Source of the DNA: Paenibacillus sp. RC67
GTDB taxonomy: Bacteria > Bacillota > Bacilli > Paenibacillales > NBRC-103111
DNA: 64,000 nucleotides
Assembly: GCF_030020805.1 (NCBI RefSeq)
Contig: NZ_CP125098.1
Location: 6,533,501-6,597,500 of the forward strand
Direction of reading: 5' to 3'
The position numbers and the translations under genes are program-made. The notes beneath the pieces are model-generated. The model was not told where the DNA came from. It did no database searches and saw only the letters and a program-made list of their open reading frames with translations. Shown in pieces: positions 9,801 through 17,890 of this stretch (position 1 is its first letter; every line of letters begins with the position of its first letter).

Positions 9801-12800
9801 TCCGTACGAATTACGGATCGTATTGTAGCGAACTATATTATCGCTGCTCTTCACCGATATAATTTCATCTTCTCCATTAAGCCCATCAAACAAATTATGC
9901 TGAATAGTCACGTGACCTGAGGCAAGTGACAAACCAGATAATCCGAGACGAATCGCTTCAAGACCGTTTGTCACGCGAGGACCGATATCATGGAAGTAGT
10001 TGTACTCAATGACGTCATATTCCGAAATATTATAACCAGCTTTCCCGTTATACGTAATCGTGGCTCCGAACCCTTTCTTCGCCCCGATATCATTGTATGC
10101 AATACGGTTATGGCTGCTGATCCCTTCTACACGAATGAAATGACGCGTGGTTCCGTTATCCGTTAATAGTGAAGCATTGGTAAACGGCGTATCCCCCATA
10201 TATACAGGCCTGTCGGCGATATATCGATCCCCGTCCCCAATTCGGCAGCTCCCTTCAATATTGGTCAAACACCAAACTGCACCCACCCCATTAGGAGCGC
10301 TGAAACGGTAAGGCTGCCCTGTTTCATCCAGTGCAAACTTGTTCCGTAATACAGAAATATTGCTGGAATTGTAAAGCTCCAACCCAGGATGAACCTGCCC
10401 ATACGGTATTTGCCCTTTGGGTACGGTAGTGGATTTGGAGTCCTCCCCTCTAAATTCGGCAGCAAGGCTGGCATCAATCCCCCGGTAATCCAGGCCGATC
10501 GTACCAATTCCGCTGTTGAACACAAGACCCGATACTTCAACGTAATTCGAATTTTCAACATGCAGGTAGCTGTTTCCCTTAATAATGGCTCCGCCCTGCT
10601 CTGCAGCCGTAATACGAATCGGAAGCGCAACCGTACCTTGCTTGTCCTTGATCACGAACGGACCATTCTGCTCATAGGTCCCGGTCTTCAGCCTAATCTC
10701 GATGCCCGGCTTGGCTTGATCCAAGGCTGCTTGCAGCTGCTCTGCTGTACTGACGTTGATCACTTCCAGTGCAGGCGGAGGTCCTTCTGCAACATCACCG
10801 GCTTGTGGAGGACCTTTAGGCTCCTCAGGTTCTACGATAACAGGAGGTGTTCCTGTATACATAGCTAATTCCGTCAAGCTGTTCCAATTGCCTGAGCTTC
10901 CCGCAGCCGTATTGCCGTATCCAACGAACCGCAAATAACGAGCAGTTGAAGGCTTGTCCAGCACATAGGGTTGGAACACGCTATCCGTGGATTGGAGCGA
11001 GCGGCTTTTTCTTTTGGCTAGCAGCACAGTGCTTGTAGCAAAATTAGGATCATTCGACTCCAAAATTTCAAAGGTTGACTGACGTTCTAGTGCATTCAGA
11101 AAGGCGATTTGCAAATAGGTAATGGCTCGGAGCTGTCCCATATCGAACTGCAGCCATTGCCCCTGACCCGATGCTGACCAACGGCTCTCCGGATCCTCCC
11201 AATTGCCATCTATAACATTGGCAGGCACATAGTTCGTGTTCGGCTGGAAGGAGCTTGCTGTAACTGAACCTGCATTAAGCTGGATTCGTCCGTCCGTTCC
11301 GACTGCCAGCTGCCGGAAAATATCTACCTTATATACATTGTTAGAGCTTCCGTTCGATAGTTCGAACTTCAATGTGTTCAAACCAGGAACAATCGGCACT
11401 TGAGTGGGATCTGTTATAGTTGTATCGACCTGCAAATAATTAGATAAAGTGAGTTTAACATTAACCCCGTTGTTCGCTTCCGCAACGATTTTGACTTTAT
11501 CCACTTCTTGCGGAACTGCGCTTTCATATCCGATTGTTTTACTAGGTAGAAAGCCACTGAGCACATTCTGAGCACCATTCCATATCTCCAGCTTTGACAA
11601 TTGAACATCAGGCTGTTTTTCGGCAAAGGTAAAATAGGAGCCGTTAGCTAACGCTGCTTCTGCAACATAATAAGAGGCACCATGAAGCGTAGCTTCGACC
11701 ATGGGTGCAACTGCTGCATTTCCGAAATTGCTGTTATCGCTTGTCAGAAGCACTCCGCCCAGCGGAATCATGCTGGCCGGTACAGCCACCTGAACTGTGC
11801 TGACACTTCCTGTATTCTGTACTTTCCAGGTACGCGCCAGCCGCTTGTAGCTTGATCCATACGGGATTCCCTCCGATATGCTGCCATTATCGCCCCAGAT
11901 CATATATTGCTTATCGGAGAGAGCTTGCTTGGCAGTAATAATCACTTGCTGTGCCGTATCCTTCTGACTGCTTCTGCTTTCCGTCTGGTTCAAAGCCCCG
12001 ACTTGATCCACACCGATTCCGGCAATGTTATTATTGAAGCCGTTATTCGCACTCGCGTTCCAAACTACTTGTGGGGAAGGACCTGCGGATAGGTAGTCGC
12101 CTTCTTTAAGCGTCATACCGAACTTGATGGCCAGATATGTCTCCACTTGCCGCTTCTGTATGGCTGTAAGCGGATTGGTAAATAAGATCAGCTCCCCCAT
12201 ATTCCCTTCATAGCCTGAGCCCCCGCCCACTGCAGAGCCGAGTGACGCAGCGGTATTTCCTTTGCCCGTCATTGGCGAACGGGGTTGCGTACCTTTCGCC
12301 TCCTGCTTTCCGTCGCGTGTAATAGACTGGTAGACGTTGGACCCAACCGTAGGATTAGCGTCAAAATGCATACCCCATAAGTTGTAATCGTTCGGAGTCA
12401 CAATATTCGATGCGGTAAGTCGGGTAGAGGTCGCCCCTACATCCCACAGAACATTTCCCTTCCCGGCTTCGGCCCCGGTTATATGAGGAATAAAAGCCCC
12501 TAAACTGCCGGAAGCCAAAGGCTGATTGAAAACAGACGAGTTTGCCATCGCTGGCGAACCGCCGGTAATCGTATACAGGCTGGCATTATTCACTACTTCT
12601 CCTTCAGCAAATAAACCATCAACATCTTGTAAAATACTTCCGTTGCTGCCGCGTGTAAACTTCACTGTAGGCTGAAAATTCAAACTCTCGTTAGCCGTCA
12701 CATATTTCGGTTTAGGTCTGGATGCGATTGCAGCAACCGTACCATCATTGACATAATCATTCCCTTTCGGACTGCTGTCCTTCCATTTGGTAACGGAATC

Positions 12801-12992
12801 TCCATCTAATGTCACGTTACCCGCATCCGCTTTTAGCCATAGCCGCAATCCAGAAGCATCTACTCCCCCCGGAGTCGCTGTCGCAGCATGAGCTACTGGA
12901 GGAGCAGCAGGCAAGCCTCCAAGCAGCAGTGATAGTGTAAGACCAATGTAGACCGCTTTAGATAAGCTCTTCTTTCTTGTTTTCCATTTCAA
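6810..12992 (-). CDS. S-layer-anchored PL6 (chondroitinase B/alginate lyase-like) multidomain protein
   Basis: A 2060-residue secreted protein. Order: signal peptide (1-36, cut after VAHA); LWLKADAG-type DUF8202/LamG-like domain; cadherin-like beta-sandwich; F5/8 type C carbohydrate-binding domain (about 565-713, ending in LTELAMY); right-handed beta-helix of the PL6 lyase family (about 745-1310); then cadherin-like and BIG2-type modules, a Gly/Ser linker and three SLH domains (about 1880-2058) for binding pyruvylated wall polymer. Catalytic residues match chondroitinase B: Lys1048 in ISVKSSDN and Arg1069 in VARHGHRN, 21 residues apart. PL6 enzymes cleave alginate or dermatan/chondroitin by beta-elimination. 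The TTG at 12992 is chosen because GGGAGAGGTG lies 7 bases upstream and the signal peptide begins there. The true substrate is not shown. Confidence 0.88.
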   Translation of the reverse strand: MKWKTRKKSLSKAVYIGLTLSLLLGGLPAAPPVAHAATATPGGVDASGLRLWLKADAGNVTLDGDSVTKWKDSSPKGNDYVNDGTVAAIASRPKPKYVTANESLNFQPTVKFTRGSNGSILQDVDGLFAEGEVVNNASLYTITGGSPAMANSSVFNQPLASGSLGAFIPHITGAEAGKGNVLWDVGATSTRLTASNIVTPNDYNLWGMHFDANPTVGSNVYQSITRDGKQEAKGTQPRSPMTGKGNTAASLGSAVGGGSGYEGNMGELILFTNPLTAIQKRQVETYLAIKFGMTLKEGDYLSAGPSPQVVWNASANNGFNNNIAGIGVDQVGALNQTESRSSQKDTAQQVIITAKQALSDKQYMIWGDNGSISEGIPYGSSYKRLARTWKVQNTGSVSTVQVAVPASMIPLGGVLLTSDNSNFGNAAVAPMVEATLHGASYYVAEAALANGSYFTFAEKQPDVQLSKLEIWNGAQNVLSGFLPSKTIGYESAVPQEVDKVKIVAEANNGVNVKLTLSNYLQVDTTITDPTQVPIVPGLNTLKFELSNGSSNNVYKVDIFRQLAVGTDGRIQLNAGSVTASSFQPNTNYVPANVIDGNWEDPESRWSASGQGQWLQFDMGQLRAITYLQIAFLNALERQSTFEILESNDPNFATSTVLLAKRKSRSLQSTDSVFQPYVLDKPSTARYLRFVGYGNTAAGSSGNWNSLTELAMYTGTPPVIVEPEEPKGPPQAGDVAEGPPPALEVINVSTAEQLQAALDQAKPGIEIRLKTGTYEQNGPFVIKDKQGTVALPIRITAAEQGGAIIKGNSYLHVENSNYVEVSGLVFNSGIGTIGLDYRGIDASLAAEFRGEDSKSTTVPKGQIPYGQVHPGLELYNSSNISVLRNKFALDETGQPYRFSAPNGVGAVWCLTNIEGSCRIGDGDRYIADRPVYMGDTPFTNASLLTDNGTTRHFIRVEGISSHNRIAYNDIGAKKGFGATITYNGKAGYNISEYDVIEYNYFHDIGPRVTNGLEAIRLGLSGLSLASGHVTIQHNLFDGLNGEDEIISVKSSDNIVRYNTIRNSYGGIVARHGHRNSFYGNFILGDGKTPGFSGFRIYGNGHKIYNNYMEGLTTNVIRLDGGTHDGGPDGGTNPTVKWLEGTTEKTAVLNTLPVDQQTEILRGHWRQYNVEIFNNTMVNVGNNTSSYSFGGRNYQPVGTKVYNNVVFSNAGVMFNETSAAQNAPENERQVYVGNLVEGTANPTNITNAARVPASAIEKKPLYLVRSADGLVRLSANSPAIDASKAPYLPQDDMDGQTRYNMPDAGADEYDRQTAPTNKPLTAADVGPNAGHTVVEEGEAGLSALTLDSGKELVPSFHSNVAYYQVTVPAKLSSLKVIPTAISSGSQITISVDGGAKLPVTSGQPSEAIAIAKAGTVIMVEVSLPSGKSKSYTIAVQREEDGTPVTGTPIDSIRLGQDTYNLKVSSAQTAAVYAIYQESTRLLSGASFYTANPEIAAVNSQGMLTGVSKGTTVLVATYNQYNAKATVVVTEDQVEGEAGLSGLTINPIVALSPAFNPNTTMYQAVIPYNASRLTLLPTAIESRSYITVSVDGANQQTIPSGQSTTVDLTQGGGTITIEVSLPTGKSKVYTLTIQRGNTPPVTGTPIDSIRLGQDTYNLKVSNAQIAVVYAVYQESARLLPGASFYTANPEIATVNSQGMLTGVLKGTTVLVATYNQFNAKATVVVTDDKVEGEAGLSGLTINPIVALSPAFNPNTMIYQAVIPYNVNLITLLPTALETGSIIAVSVNGANRQTVLSGQACTLELVPGGSTITIDVSLPSGKNKTYTVTMQRTGSSGNRGSGGSSSGSYDDGGSSTASPAPGGGTTTVPTDTGAAHPGIPTPITGLTLNDIASHWAGSTIVKAAQLGIINGYPDGSFKPDEPMTRLQFAALLVRALKVPTGTEKISFTDQADIPDWALSELASAVQAGIIQGYEDDTLRPNKEISRAEMITMLARALKLDNKANTASPAFDDASVIPDWAKASISYAISAGLVQGKEGNRFVPNDIATRAEAVTIIIRMLERNK
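7490..8666 (-). repeat. Tandem 588-bp coding repeat (two copies)
   Basis: Positions 7490-8078 and 8079-8666 are near-identical head-to-tail copies with an exact 588-bp offset (compare 7741 with 8329). Each encodes a 196-residue unit of one BIG2-like and one cadherin-like beta-sandwich module, starting at GTPIDSIRLGQDTYNLKV. The high DNA identity suggests recent duplication or homogenisation; copy number may vary between strains. Confidence 0.9.
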
Positions 12993-13273
12993 AATCAGGC
13001 ACCTCTCCCTTTCATTTTTTTGCTTCAGCTCTTCGAATAAAGCGTTTACAATTCTAGAGTTGAACCCTATAGCCTCTTTATAAATGAAGAAGGAGAGAGA
13101 AGGAATCGCCAAAAAATGAAACCATCATAAATTTATTAACTTTATATCTTTAATTTATAAATGAAATCATCATTTCCGATAATCAGCGTTGAAAAATACC
13201 TTATATTGATGCCTGAGGAACAGCTGCACGCGTTTGGCCTGGTCGTATCTTACACTAATTTGTTTAAGGCTTA

Positions 13274-13315
13274 ACTTGGATTATAATTAAAGAAACTTGC
13301 ATTATAATTAAAGCA
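13274..13315 (+). repeat. 21-bp tandem repeat in the pepT promoter region
   Basis: Two adjacent 21-bp copies, 13274-13294 and 13295-13315, share ACTTG-ATTATAATTAAAG and each contains TATAAT. They end just upstream of the pepT ribosome site. They could be duplicated -10 elements or two operator half-sites on the same DNA face (two helical turns). The rest of the 12993-13332 gap is AT-rich and carries the opposing promoter of the S-layer protein. Confidence 0.6.
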
Positions 13316-13332
13316 AAGGAGCTGAACAATCA

Positions 13333-14565
13333 TTGAAACAACAACTCATTCAACGATTAACCACCTATGTTCAAGTCGATACGCAATCTGATGCTAACAG
13401 CACTACTTGTCCTACGACACCAGGCCAGCTGACACTGGCAAACAAACTGGTAGAAGAGCTGAAAAGCATAGGAATGGCCGAAGTGACGATGGATGCCAAC
13501 GGCTATGTGATGGCCACGCTTCCTTCCAACAGTGACAAAGAAGTGCCGACAATAGGTTTTATGGCACATATAGATACGGCAACGGATTTCACAGGAGCGA
13601 ACGTCAAGCCTCAAATCGTTGAACACTACGACGGGAAGGATATCGTCTTAAACAAAGCGCAGCAGATTGTGCTTTCTACCAAGGACTTCCCAGCATTGTC
13701 CAATTATGTAGGCCACACTTTAATTACTACCGATGGGACGACACTGCTCGGCGCAGACAATAAAGCAGGGATAGCTGAGATTATGACGGCAATGGACACA
13801 CTCCTACAGCACCCGGAGATCAAACATGGCCGAATACGCGTAGCTTTTACCCCCGATGAGGAGATTGGCAGAGGGCCGCATCGCTTCGATGTAGCAGCCT
13901 TCGACGCCTCTTATGCTTATACTGTAGATGGAGGGCCTCTGGGAGAACTTCAATACGAGAGCTTCAATGCGGCAAGAGCGCTGGTTACATGCAAAGGGAA
14001 GACCGTTCACCCCGGCACTGCCAAGGGCAAGATGATCAACTCGGGTAAGATCGCAATGGAGTTCAACGGAAAATTACCTGCTCAAGAGGCACCGGAGCAT
14101 ACCGAAGGATATGAAGGCTTTTTCCATCTCATTTCCATGCAGGGAGATGTGGAAGAGACGAAGCTGCATTATCTGATTCGAGACTTCGACAAGACGTCAT
14201 TCAATAACAGAAAAACCCTTATGACTCAGATTGCCGCGGAACTCGAGGCTCAATATGGAGAAGGACGTGTCGTTGTGGAGATCAACGATCAATATTTTAA
14301 CATGCGGGAGAAAATTGAGCCGGTTCGTCACATCGTGGACATTGCTCATGAAGCCATGATAAGTCTGGGAATCGAGCCCGTTGTAGAACCGATTCGGGGC
14401 GGGACAGACGGTTCGCAATTGTCGTATATGGGACTGCCTACACCGAATATTTTCACAGGTGGAGAGAACTATCATGGTCGGTATGAATTTGTTTCCGTAG
14501 ATAATATGGAGAAAGCAACCAACGTGGTGATTGAAATTATTAAGAAGTTCGAGCAGCGTGCCTAG
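13333..14565 (+). CDS. pepT: Peptidase T (tripeptide aminopeptidase)
   Basis: A 410-residue cytosolic M20B zinc peptidase that releases the N-terminal residue of tripeptides. Metal and catalytic signatures are [14 protein letters not shown] (His/Asp), [24 protein letters not shown] (general-base Glu pair), [18 protein letters not shown] and the C-terminal [20 protein letters not shown] region, all in the usual places; length matches the family (about 405-410). The start is TTG at 13333 with AAGGAG about 11 bases upstream. Monocistronic, closed by a terminator. Confidence 0.95.
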   Translation: MKQQLIQRLTTYVQVDTQSDANSTTCPTTPGQLTLANKLVEELKSIGMAEVTMDANGYVMATLPSNSDKEVPTIGFMAHIDTATDFTGANVKPQIVEHYDGKDIVLNKAQQIVLSTKDFPALSNYVGHTLITTDGTTLLGADNKAGIAEIMTAMDTLLQHPEIKHGRIRVAFTPDEEIGRGPHRFDVAAFDASYAYTVDGGPLGELQYESFNAARALVTCKGKTVHPGTAKGKMINSGKIAMEFNGKLPAQEAPEHTEGYEGFFHLISMQGDVEETKLHYLIRDFDKTSFNNRKTLMTQIAAELEAQYGEGRVVVEINDQYFNMREKIEPVRHIVDIAHEAMISLGIEPVVEPIRGGTDGSQLSYMGLPTPNIFTGGENYHGRYEFVSVDNMEKATNVVIEIIKKFEQRA

Positions 14566-14624
14566 GCTTATCTATTAAGCTGTATCAGTTGTTACAGCTC
14601 AGTTGGATTACAAGTACAAAGTAT

Positions 14625-14658
14625 AAGCAGGCTGCCTCCGCGGAGCCTGCTTCTCTGT
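14625..14658 (+). terminator. Terminator after pepT
   Basis: Stem AGCAGGCT/AGCCTGCT followed by TCTCTGTGTT. The hairpin resembles the one after the MFS gene at 59936, so this may be a recurrent terminator sequence in the genome. Confidence 0.6.
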
Positions 14659-14769
14659 GTTCAAATTTTTGCCGTCTGGAGCTTTCACAATGAACCAATG
14701 GGTATGCTCGATTCCCGTTATTATCTATTGCGTCTTATCCGAATCGGATTGTTCGAGCCTTCCTCTATC

Positions 14770-14916
14770 TTATCTTTTTTTGATATACAGTATTAAACCT
14801 ACGAGCAATATAGCCAAAATCCCTAGAACTAAAATGATATTATTCCAATGAATAAACAATATTTTGAGTCTCCCTTCATATAAATCGGGTGCCGCTGAGT
14901 GCAGTGTCTCCATCAT
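14770..14916 (-). CDS. Small single-pass membrane protein (48 aa)
   Basis: The ORF begins MMETLHSAAPDLYEG, has one hydrophobic helix of about 20 residues (NIILVLGILAILLVGLILY) and ends in the basic IKKR. Its ATG overlaps the stop of the upstream 102-residue membrane gene as ATGA, the classic arrangement for coupled translation. No separate ribosome site is present. The topology (helix, then positive tail) predicts the N-terminus outside. I do not recognise a family; confidence rests on the overlap and composition. Confidence 0.55.
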   Translation of the reverse strand: MMETLHSAAPDLYEGRLKILFIHWNNIILVLGILAILLVGLILYIKKR

Positions 14917-15221
14917 AAAAAATAGTAACCCGAATGCTTCTTATTATTTGCTAACACCATAGCCAAAGGAATGGCAGCCAATATAATATAGATTCCTATA
15001 TACATAGGCCTTTGAATGATATTCTCTCTTTCAATAAGCCCCATTGTTATGAAAATTATTCCTAATAAAAAATAGGGTAAAGCCAATCCTTTTTGAAATG
15101 AGCTAAGGTCATTCTCATCTATCATTTTTTTTGCATTTTTACTAATTACAATCTTTAATTTTAATAAGTTGCAAATCCCATTAATAATCATTGCGAGACC
15201 TAAAAATATTTGTGTATACAT
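14913..15221 (-). CDS. Hypothetical multi-pass membrane protein (102 aa)
   Basis: Three or four hydrophobic segments (about residues 3-22, 47-63, 72-90) with short basic loops. AAGGAGGAG lies 4 bases upstream of the ATG. It is translationally coupled to the 48-residue membrane protein downstream, so the two may form a complex. Similar short unnamed membrane proteins are common in Bacillales; function unknown. Confidence 0.7.
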   Translation of the reverse strand: MYTQIFLGLAMIINGICNLLKLKIVISKNAKKMIDENDLSSFQKGLALPYFLLGIIFITMGLIERENIIQRPMYIGIYIILAAIPLAMVLANNKKHSGYYFL

Positions 15222-15344
15222 TTTCTCCTCCTTTTTTCAACTGTCACACATTCCCTGTCTTACCATTTATTTTCCTTATAATAACATATTCAATGGGACG
15301 CATTCTTCTCATAATAAGACGTACTTGTGTCACTATATTTCATC

Positions 15345-15382
15345 AATATTCCTTGACAGGAATATTCCCCTTAGTGTATATT
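15345..15382 (+). promoter_or_regulatory. arsR promoter with overlapping operator
   Basis: TTGACA at 15353-15358 and TATATT at 15377-15382 are separated by 18 bases. The -35 hexamer is the exact spacer of a perfect inverted repeat, AATATTCC at 15345-15352 and GGAATATT at 15359-15366. A dimeric ArsR bound here would block RNA polymerase, so autorepression is likely. Confidence 0.7.
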
Positions 15383-15461
15383 CAGATCAGCAGGAGGATA
15401 ACTATAGTGATGAAGGAGATGAGATCATACCGAGAAACCATCATTTAACGAGGTGAGCGAC

Positions 15462-15806
15462 ATGTCAGGGAAGAATCCACGCATGGACATGACGACGCTG
15501 AGTGCTTTAGCCGAACCGAATCGTATGGATATCGTCGAACTCTTGCGCGACGGCCCCCTGACTGTGGGGGAAATCGCCAACCGGCTGGGGCTTCGCCAAC
15601 CCCAAGCCTCGAAGCATTTGAAAGTGCTTAGCGACAATGGAATTTTGGAAGTGAAGGCCGAAGCCAATCGCCGGATCTACAAGCTTCGGCCAGAGCCTTT
15701 CCAAGAGCTGGATTCTTGGGTGAAGTCCTTCCAGCGCGTCATGGAAGACAGATTCGACAATCTGGAAGAGTACTTGCGGGAACTGCAAAACAAGGAAAAA
15801 TCATAA
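15462..15806 (+). CDS. ArsR family transcriptional regulator
   Basis: A 114-residue winged-helix repressor: ALAEPNRMDIVELLRDGPLT, then VGEIANRLGLRQPQASKHL as recognition helix, and the wing around VKAEANRRIYKL. No metal-binding Cys cluster is visible, so it belongs to the metal-independent ArsR group that commonly regulates an adjacent SRPBCC gene. The ATG at 15462 follows GAGGTGA by 5 bases; a GTG at 15453 overlaps that site. Co-transcribed with the SRPBCC gene 30 bases downstream. A possible 13-codon upstream ORF precedes it. Confidence 0.88.
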   Translation: MSGKNPRMDMTTLSALAEPNRMDIVELLRDGPLTVGEIANRLGLRQPQASKHLKVLSDNGILEVKAEANRRIYKLRPEPFQELDSWVKSFQRVMEDRFDNLEEYLRELQNKEKS

Positions 15807-15836
15807 GATCATTCAAATTGATGAGGAGGAATTACA

Positions 15837-16352
15837 ATGTCAAACAACGCAATGGTTTCGAGGGTAGAAAACGATCGGGTGCTGGTTCTGGAGCGCGTTT
15901 TTGAAGCGCCACGTGATCTCGTATTCAAGATGTTTAAAGAGCCTGAGCATCTCAAACGTTGGTGGGGACCAAGAGGCTGGGAGCTTCCTGTTTGCAACGT
16001 TGATTTCCGTCCTGGTGGCGTTTGGCACTACTGCATGAAGTGCGTCGATGAGAATCAAGGTCAATTTTACGGTATGGAATCTTGGGGCAAAGGCGTTTAT
16101 AAGGAGATAGTTGAGCCTGAGAGGATCATCTATACCGATTACTTCTCAGATGCTGAAGGCAATACGAACGATACCATGCCGTCGACCGAAGTCACGCTGG
16201 AATTCATAGATATGGGCGGCAAGACGAAGCTTGTCAACCGTGGTGAATATGTATCCGCGGAGGCCCTTAAGACTGTCATGGACATGGGCATGCTGCAGGG
16301 TATCACCGAAACTTGGGACCGACTGGAAGAGCGTCTGAACGAGGTCAAGTAA
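15837..16352 (+). CDS. SRPBCC (AHSA1-like) domain protein
   Basis: A 171-residue START/Bet v1-like fold protein of the Aha1 C-terminal family: RVFEAPRDLVFKMFKEPEHL, KRWWGPRGWELP, VDFRPGGVWHYCM and the C-terminal helix GITETWDRLEERL. Such proteins bind hydrophobic ligands in a deep pocket and are typically paired with ArsR repressors. GAGGAGGAAT precedes the ATG. Operon with arsR; a terminator follows. Ligand unknown. Confidence 0.88.
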   Translation: MSNNAMVSRVENDRVLVLERVFEAPRDLVFKMFKEPEHLKRWWGPRGWELPVCNVDFRPGGVWHYCMKCVDENQGQFYGMESWGKGVYKEIVEPERIIYTDYFSDAEGNTNDTMPSTEVTLEFIDMGGKTKLVNRGEYVSAEALKTVMDMGMLQGITETWDRLEERLNEVK

Positions 16353-16362
16353 GGAAATATGG

Positions 16363-16404
16363 GGACAGCCGCCTGGCTTTGAGAGCCGGCGGCTGTTTTG
16401 ATTT
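16363..16404 (+). terminator. Terminator after the SRPBCC gene
   Basis: Stem ACAGCCGCC/GGCGGCTGT followed by TTTGATTT. Confidence 0.85.
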
Positions 16405-16483
16405 AGCGGTGCTTTCTCGAACACTTGGGCGGTCTAGGGCTTGTATAAATCCTATGTCGACCATCTTTTTAGATCGAACCGAT

Positions 16484-16651
16484 CTACTTATGCGCTCTTC
16501 TTACTTCTAATTCTTTCTTCAGTGCATTTTCAACGGATTCAGCAAGCATATTAAATTTTTCTGCAACCGTATAGTCAAGGCTCGCTCCACAATGAGAACA
16601 TTTTTGCTTTTGGAGTTCCGTAAGTTTTAAACACTTTTTGCATTTAACCAT
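16484..16651 (-). CDS. Zinc-ribbon microprotein (55 aa)
   Basis: A short ORF starting MVKCKKCLKLTELQKQKCSH with two CxxC knuckles (Cys4/Cys7 and Cys18/Cys21, the latter CSHCG), followed by an acidic/basic amphipathic helix ending EVRRAHK. The pattern is a rubredoxin-like zinc ribbon plus helix. AAGGTGG lies 11 bases before the ATG. It stands alone after the rRNA methyltransferase terminator. Function unknown; such microproteins often bind nucleic acid or act as adaptors. Confidence 0.7.
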   Translation of the reverse strand: MVKCKKCLKLTELQKQKCSHCGASLDYTVAEKFNMLAESVENALKKELEVRRAHK

Positions 16652-16788
16652 TGTATGTTATACCACCTTTTGTTTTCATGATGAAAGAATTGTTTTAACA
16701 TTCTTTTATATAACTAGCTATTACTAATCACATTTTTATCATATAACAAATTATACCATAACCAGATAGTGGACAGCTGCCATAGCTA

Positions 16789-16832
16789 AATAAACTATCC
16801 CTTTACCTGAAAGGAAAGAGATAGTTCAGTTA
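16789..16832 (-). terminator. Probable terminator after the rRNA methyltransferase gene
   Basis: On the minus strand ACTATCTCTTT pairs with AAAGGGATAGT, followed by TTATTTAG. The U tract is imperfect. Confidence 0.5.
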
Positions 16833-16901
16833 GAATGATATTACTTGAACTCATGATGACCGCTAGCTTAGCAGCCTGTATCAAAAATAATAAAAACGTG
16901 G

Positions 16902-17783
16902 TTATTTCTTTCCATACAAAATCGTTAAGTCTATAGTTATCTGCTGCAAATTCATCTCTTGAACTTTGTGCAAACGTTCCTCTGTTGTCCCCCATGATAA
17001 TGGCGTCATCCGAAGCAAAGGTTCGATTAACGTATCGTCCAAGGTTACCTGATATCGAACACTTTCAACGTCTGTTAGCTCAAAATTTTCTTTAAAATGA
17101 TCCAGCGTATTATCGTTCGAATAAAACTGTTTCGGAGATCCTTCGTAATAAATGTCTCTTAATTCTTTTAGATAATCTCGTTCTGGTATGACCTTGATGA
17201 CCAAACCATCATGAGCAATCATTCTTTGGAACTCCGAATAATTAGCCGGCGATAAAATATTAAGAATGATATTGAATTGATGATCTGCAAATGGGCAGTT
17301 CGCCATATCTGCAACACACCAAATAGCGTTAGAGTATTCGGCCGCAGCACTGCTAATCCCTTCCTTAGAAATATCGATTCCGACAGCCAAAAGTGGATTT
17401 GTTTTGTTTTGGTTTATTTTTTCCTGAATATTGGTTAATAAAGAACCTTCTCCGCACCCTGTATCTAATACCTTAGTTCGTTCATTTGTACGGAGTCGAT
17501 GGATTATTGTATCGCTTATTAAGGCATTCAATGGCTCGAAAAAGCCACTTCTGCAAATCGTTCTCCTGGATTCAAACATTCGTTTATCATATTTGGTTTT
17601 AAAGGCTCGTGACAATAAGTTTACATATCCCTGCTTCGATACATCAAAACAATGCTGATTAGTACAAATTAAACTTTGTAAATGAACCATTCGCATCTGA
17701 CCGAAACAGATAGGGCATCTAAATACTTCCATATATTGAGCAATAACATCTGCACTCATCATCTTTTTACTATGTTTGGACAC
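16902..17783 (-). CDS. 23S rRNA (guanine-N1) methyltransferase, RlmA/TlrB family
   Basis: About 293 residues. The N-terminal zinc finger (FRCPICFGQM, then CTNQHCFDVSKQGYVNLL) and the SAM domain (VLDTGCGEGSL, GIDISKEGI, ADMANCPFAD, ILSP) are those of RlmA-I/RlmA-II/TlrB. These enzymes methylate N1 of G745 (Gram-negative) or G748 (Gram-positive) in 23S helix 35, at the peptide exit tunnel; TlrB contributes to tylosin resistance. The GTG at 17783 is chosen because GGGGTG lies 7 bases before it; an ATG at 17798 lacks a ribosome site but cannot be excluded. It is preceded by an RLR leader peptide and an attenuator, pointing to macrolide-induced expression. Confidence 0.88.
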   Translation of the reverse strand: MSKHSKKMMSADVIAQYMEVFRCPICFGQMRMVHLQSLICTNQHCFDVSKQGYVNLLSRAFKTKYDKRMFESRRTICRSGFFEPLNALISDTIIHRLRTNERTKVLDTGCGEGSLLTNIQEKINQNKTNPLLAVGIDISKEGISSAAAEYSNAIWCVADMANCPFADHQFNIILNILSPANYSEFQRMIAHDGLVIKVIPERDYLKELRDIYYEGSPKQFYSNDNTLDHFKENFELTDVESVRYQVTLDDTLIEPLLRMTPLSWGTTEERLHKVQEMNLQQITIDLTILYGKK

Positions 17784-17818
17784 AAAAAAGCACCCCATTC
17801 ATTCGTAATCGGTGAATG

Positions 17819-17887
17819 AAAAAAGGCACAGTCAAATAAACCTACCCCATTTTCAAAAAAATGGATGGTTTAAGTGATCTGCACCTT
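17819..17887 (-). terminator. Transcription attenuator upstream of the rRNA methyltransferase
   Basis: On the minus strand AAGGTGCAG (17887-17879) pairs with CTGTGCCTT (17831-17823; seven Watson-Crick and two G-U pairs) and is followed by a run of six T. Inside lie AACC/GGTT and CCATTTT/AAAATGG. A competing hairpin GTTTAAG/CTTAAAC forms from the leader ORF end. A ribosome stalled at the end of the leader ORF would cover the 5' arm and prevent termination. Confidence 0.7.
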
Positions 17888-17890
17888 ACA

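Noticed and set aside
9507-9920. 137-codon plus-strand ORF
   Set aside because: Antisense to the PL6 beta-helix; low-complexity translation.
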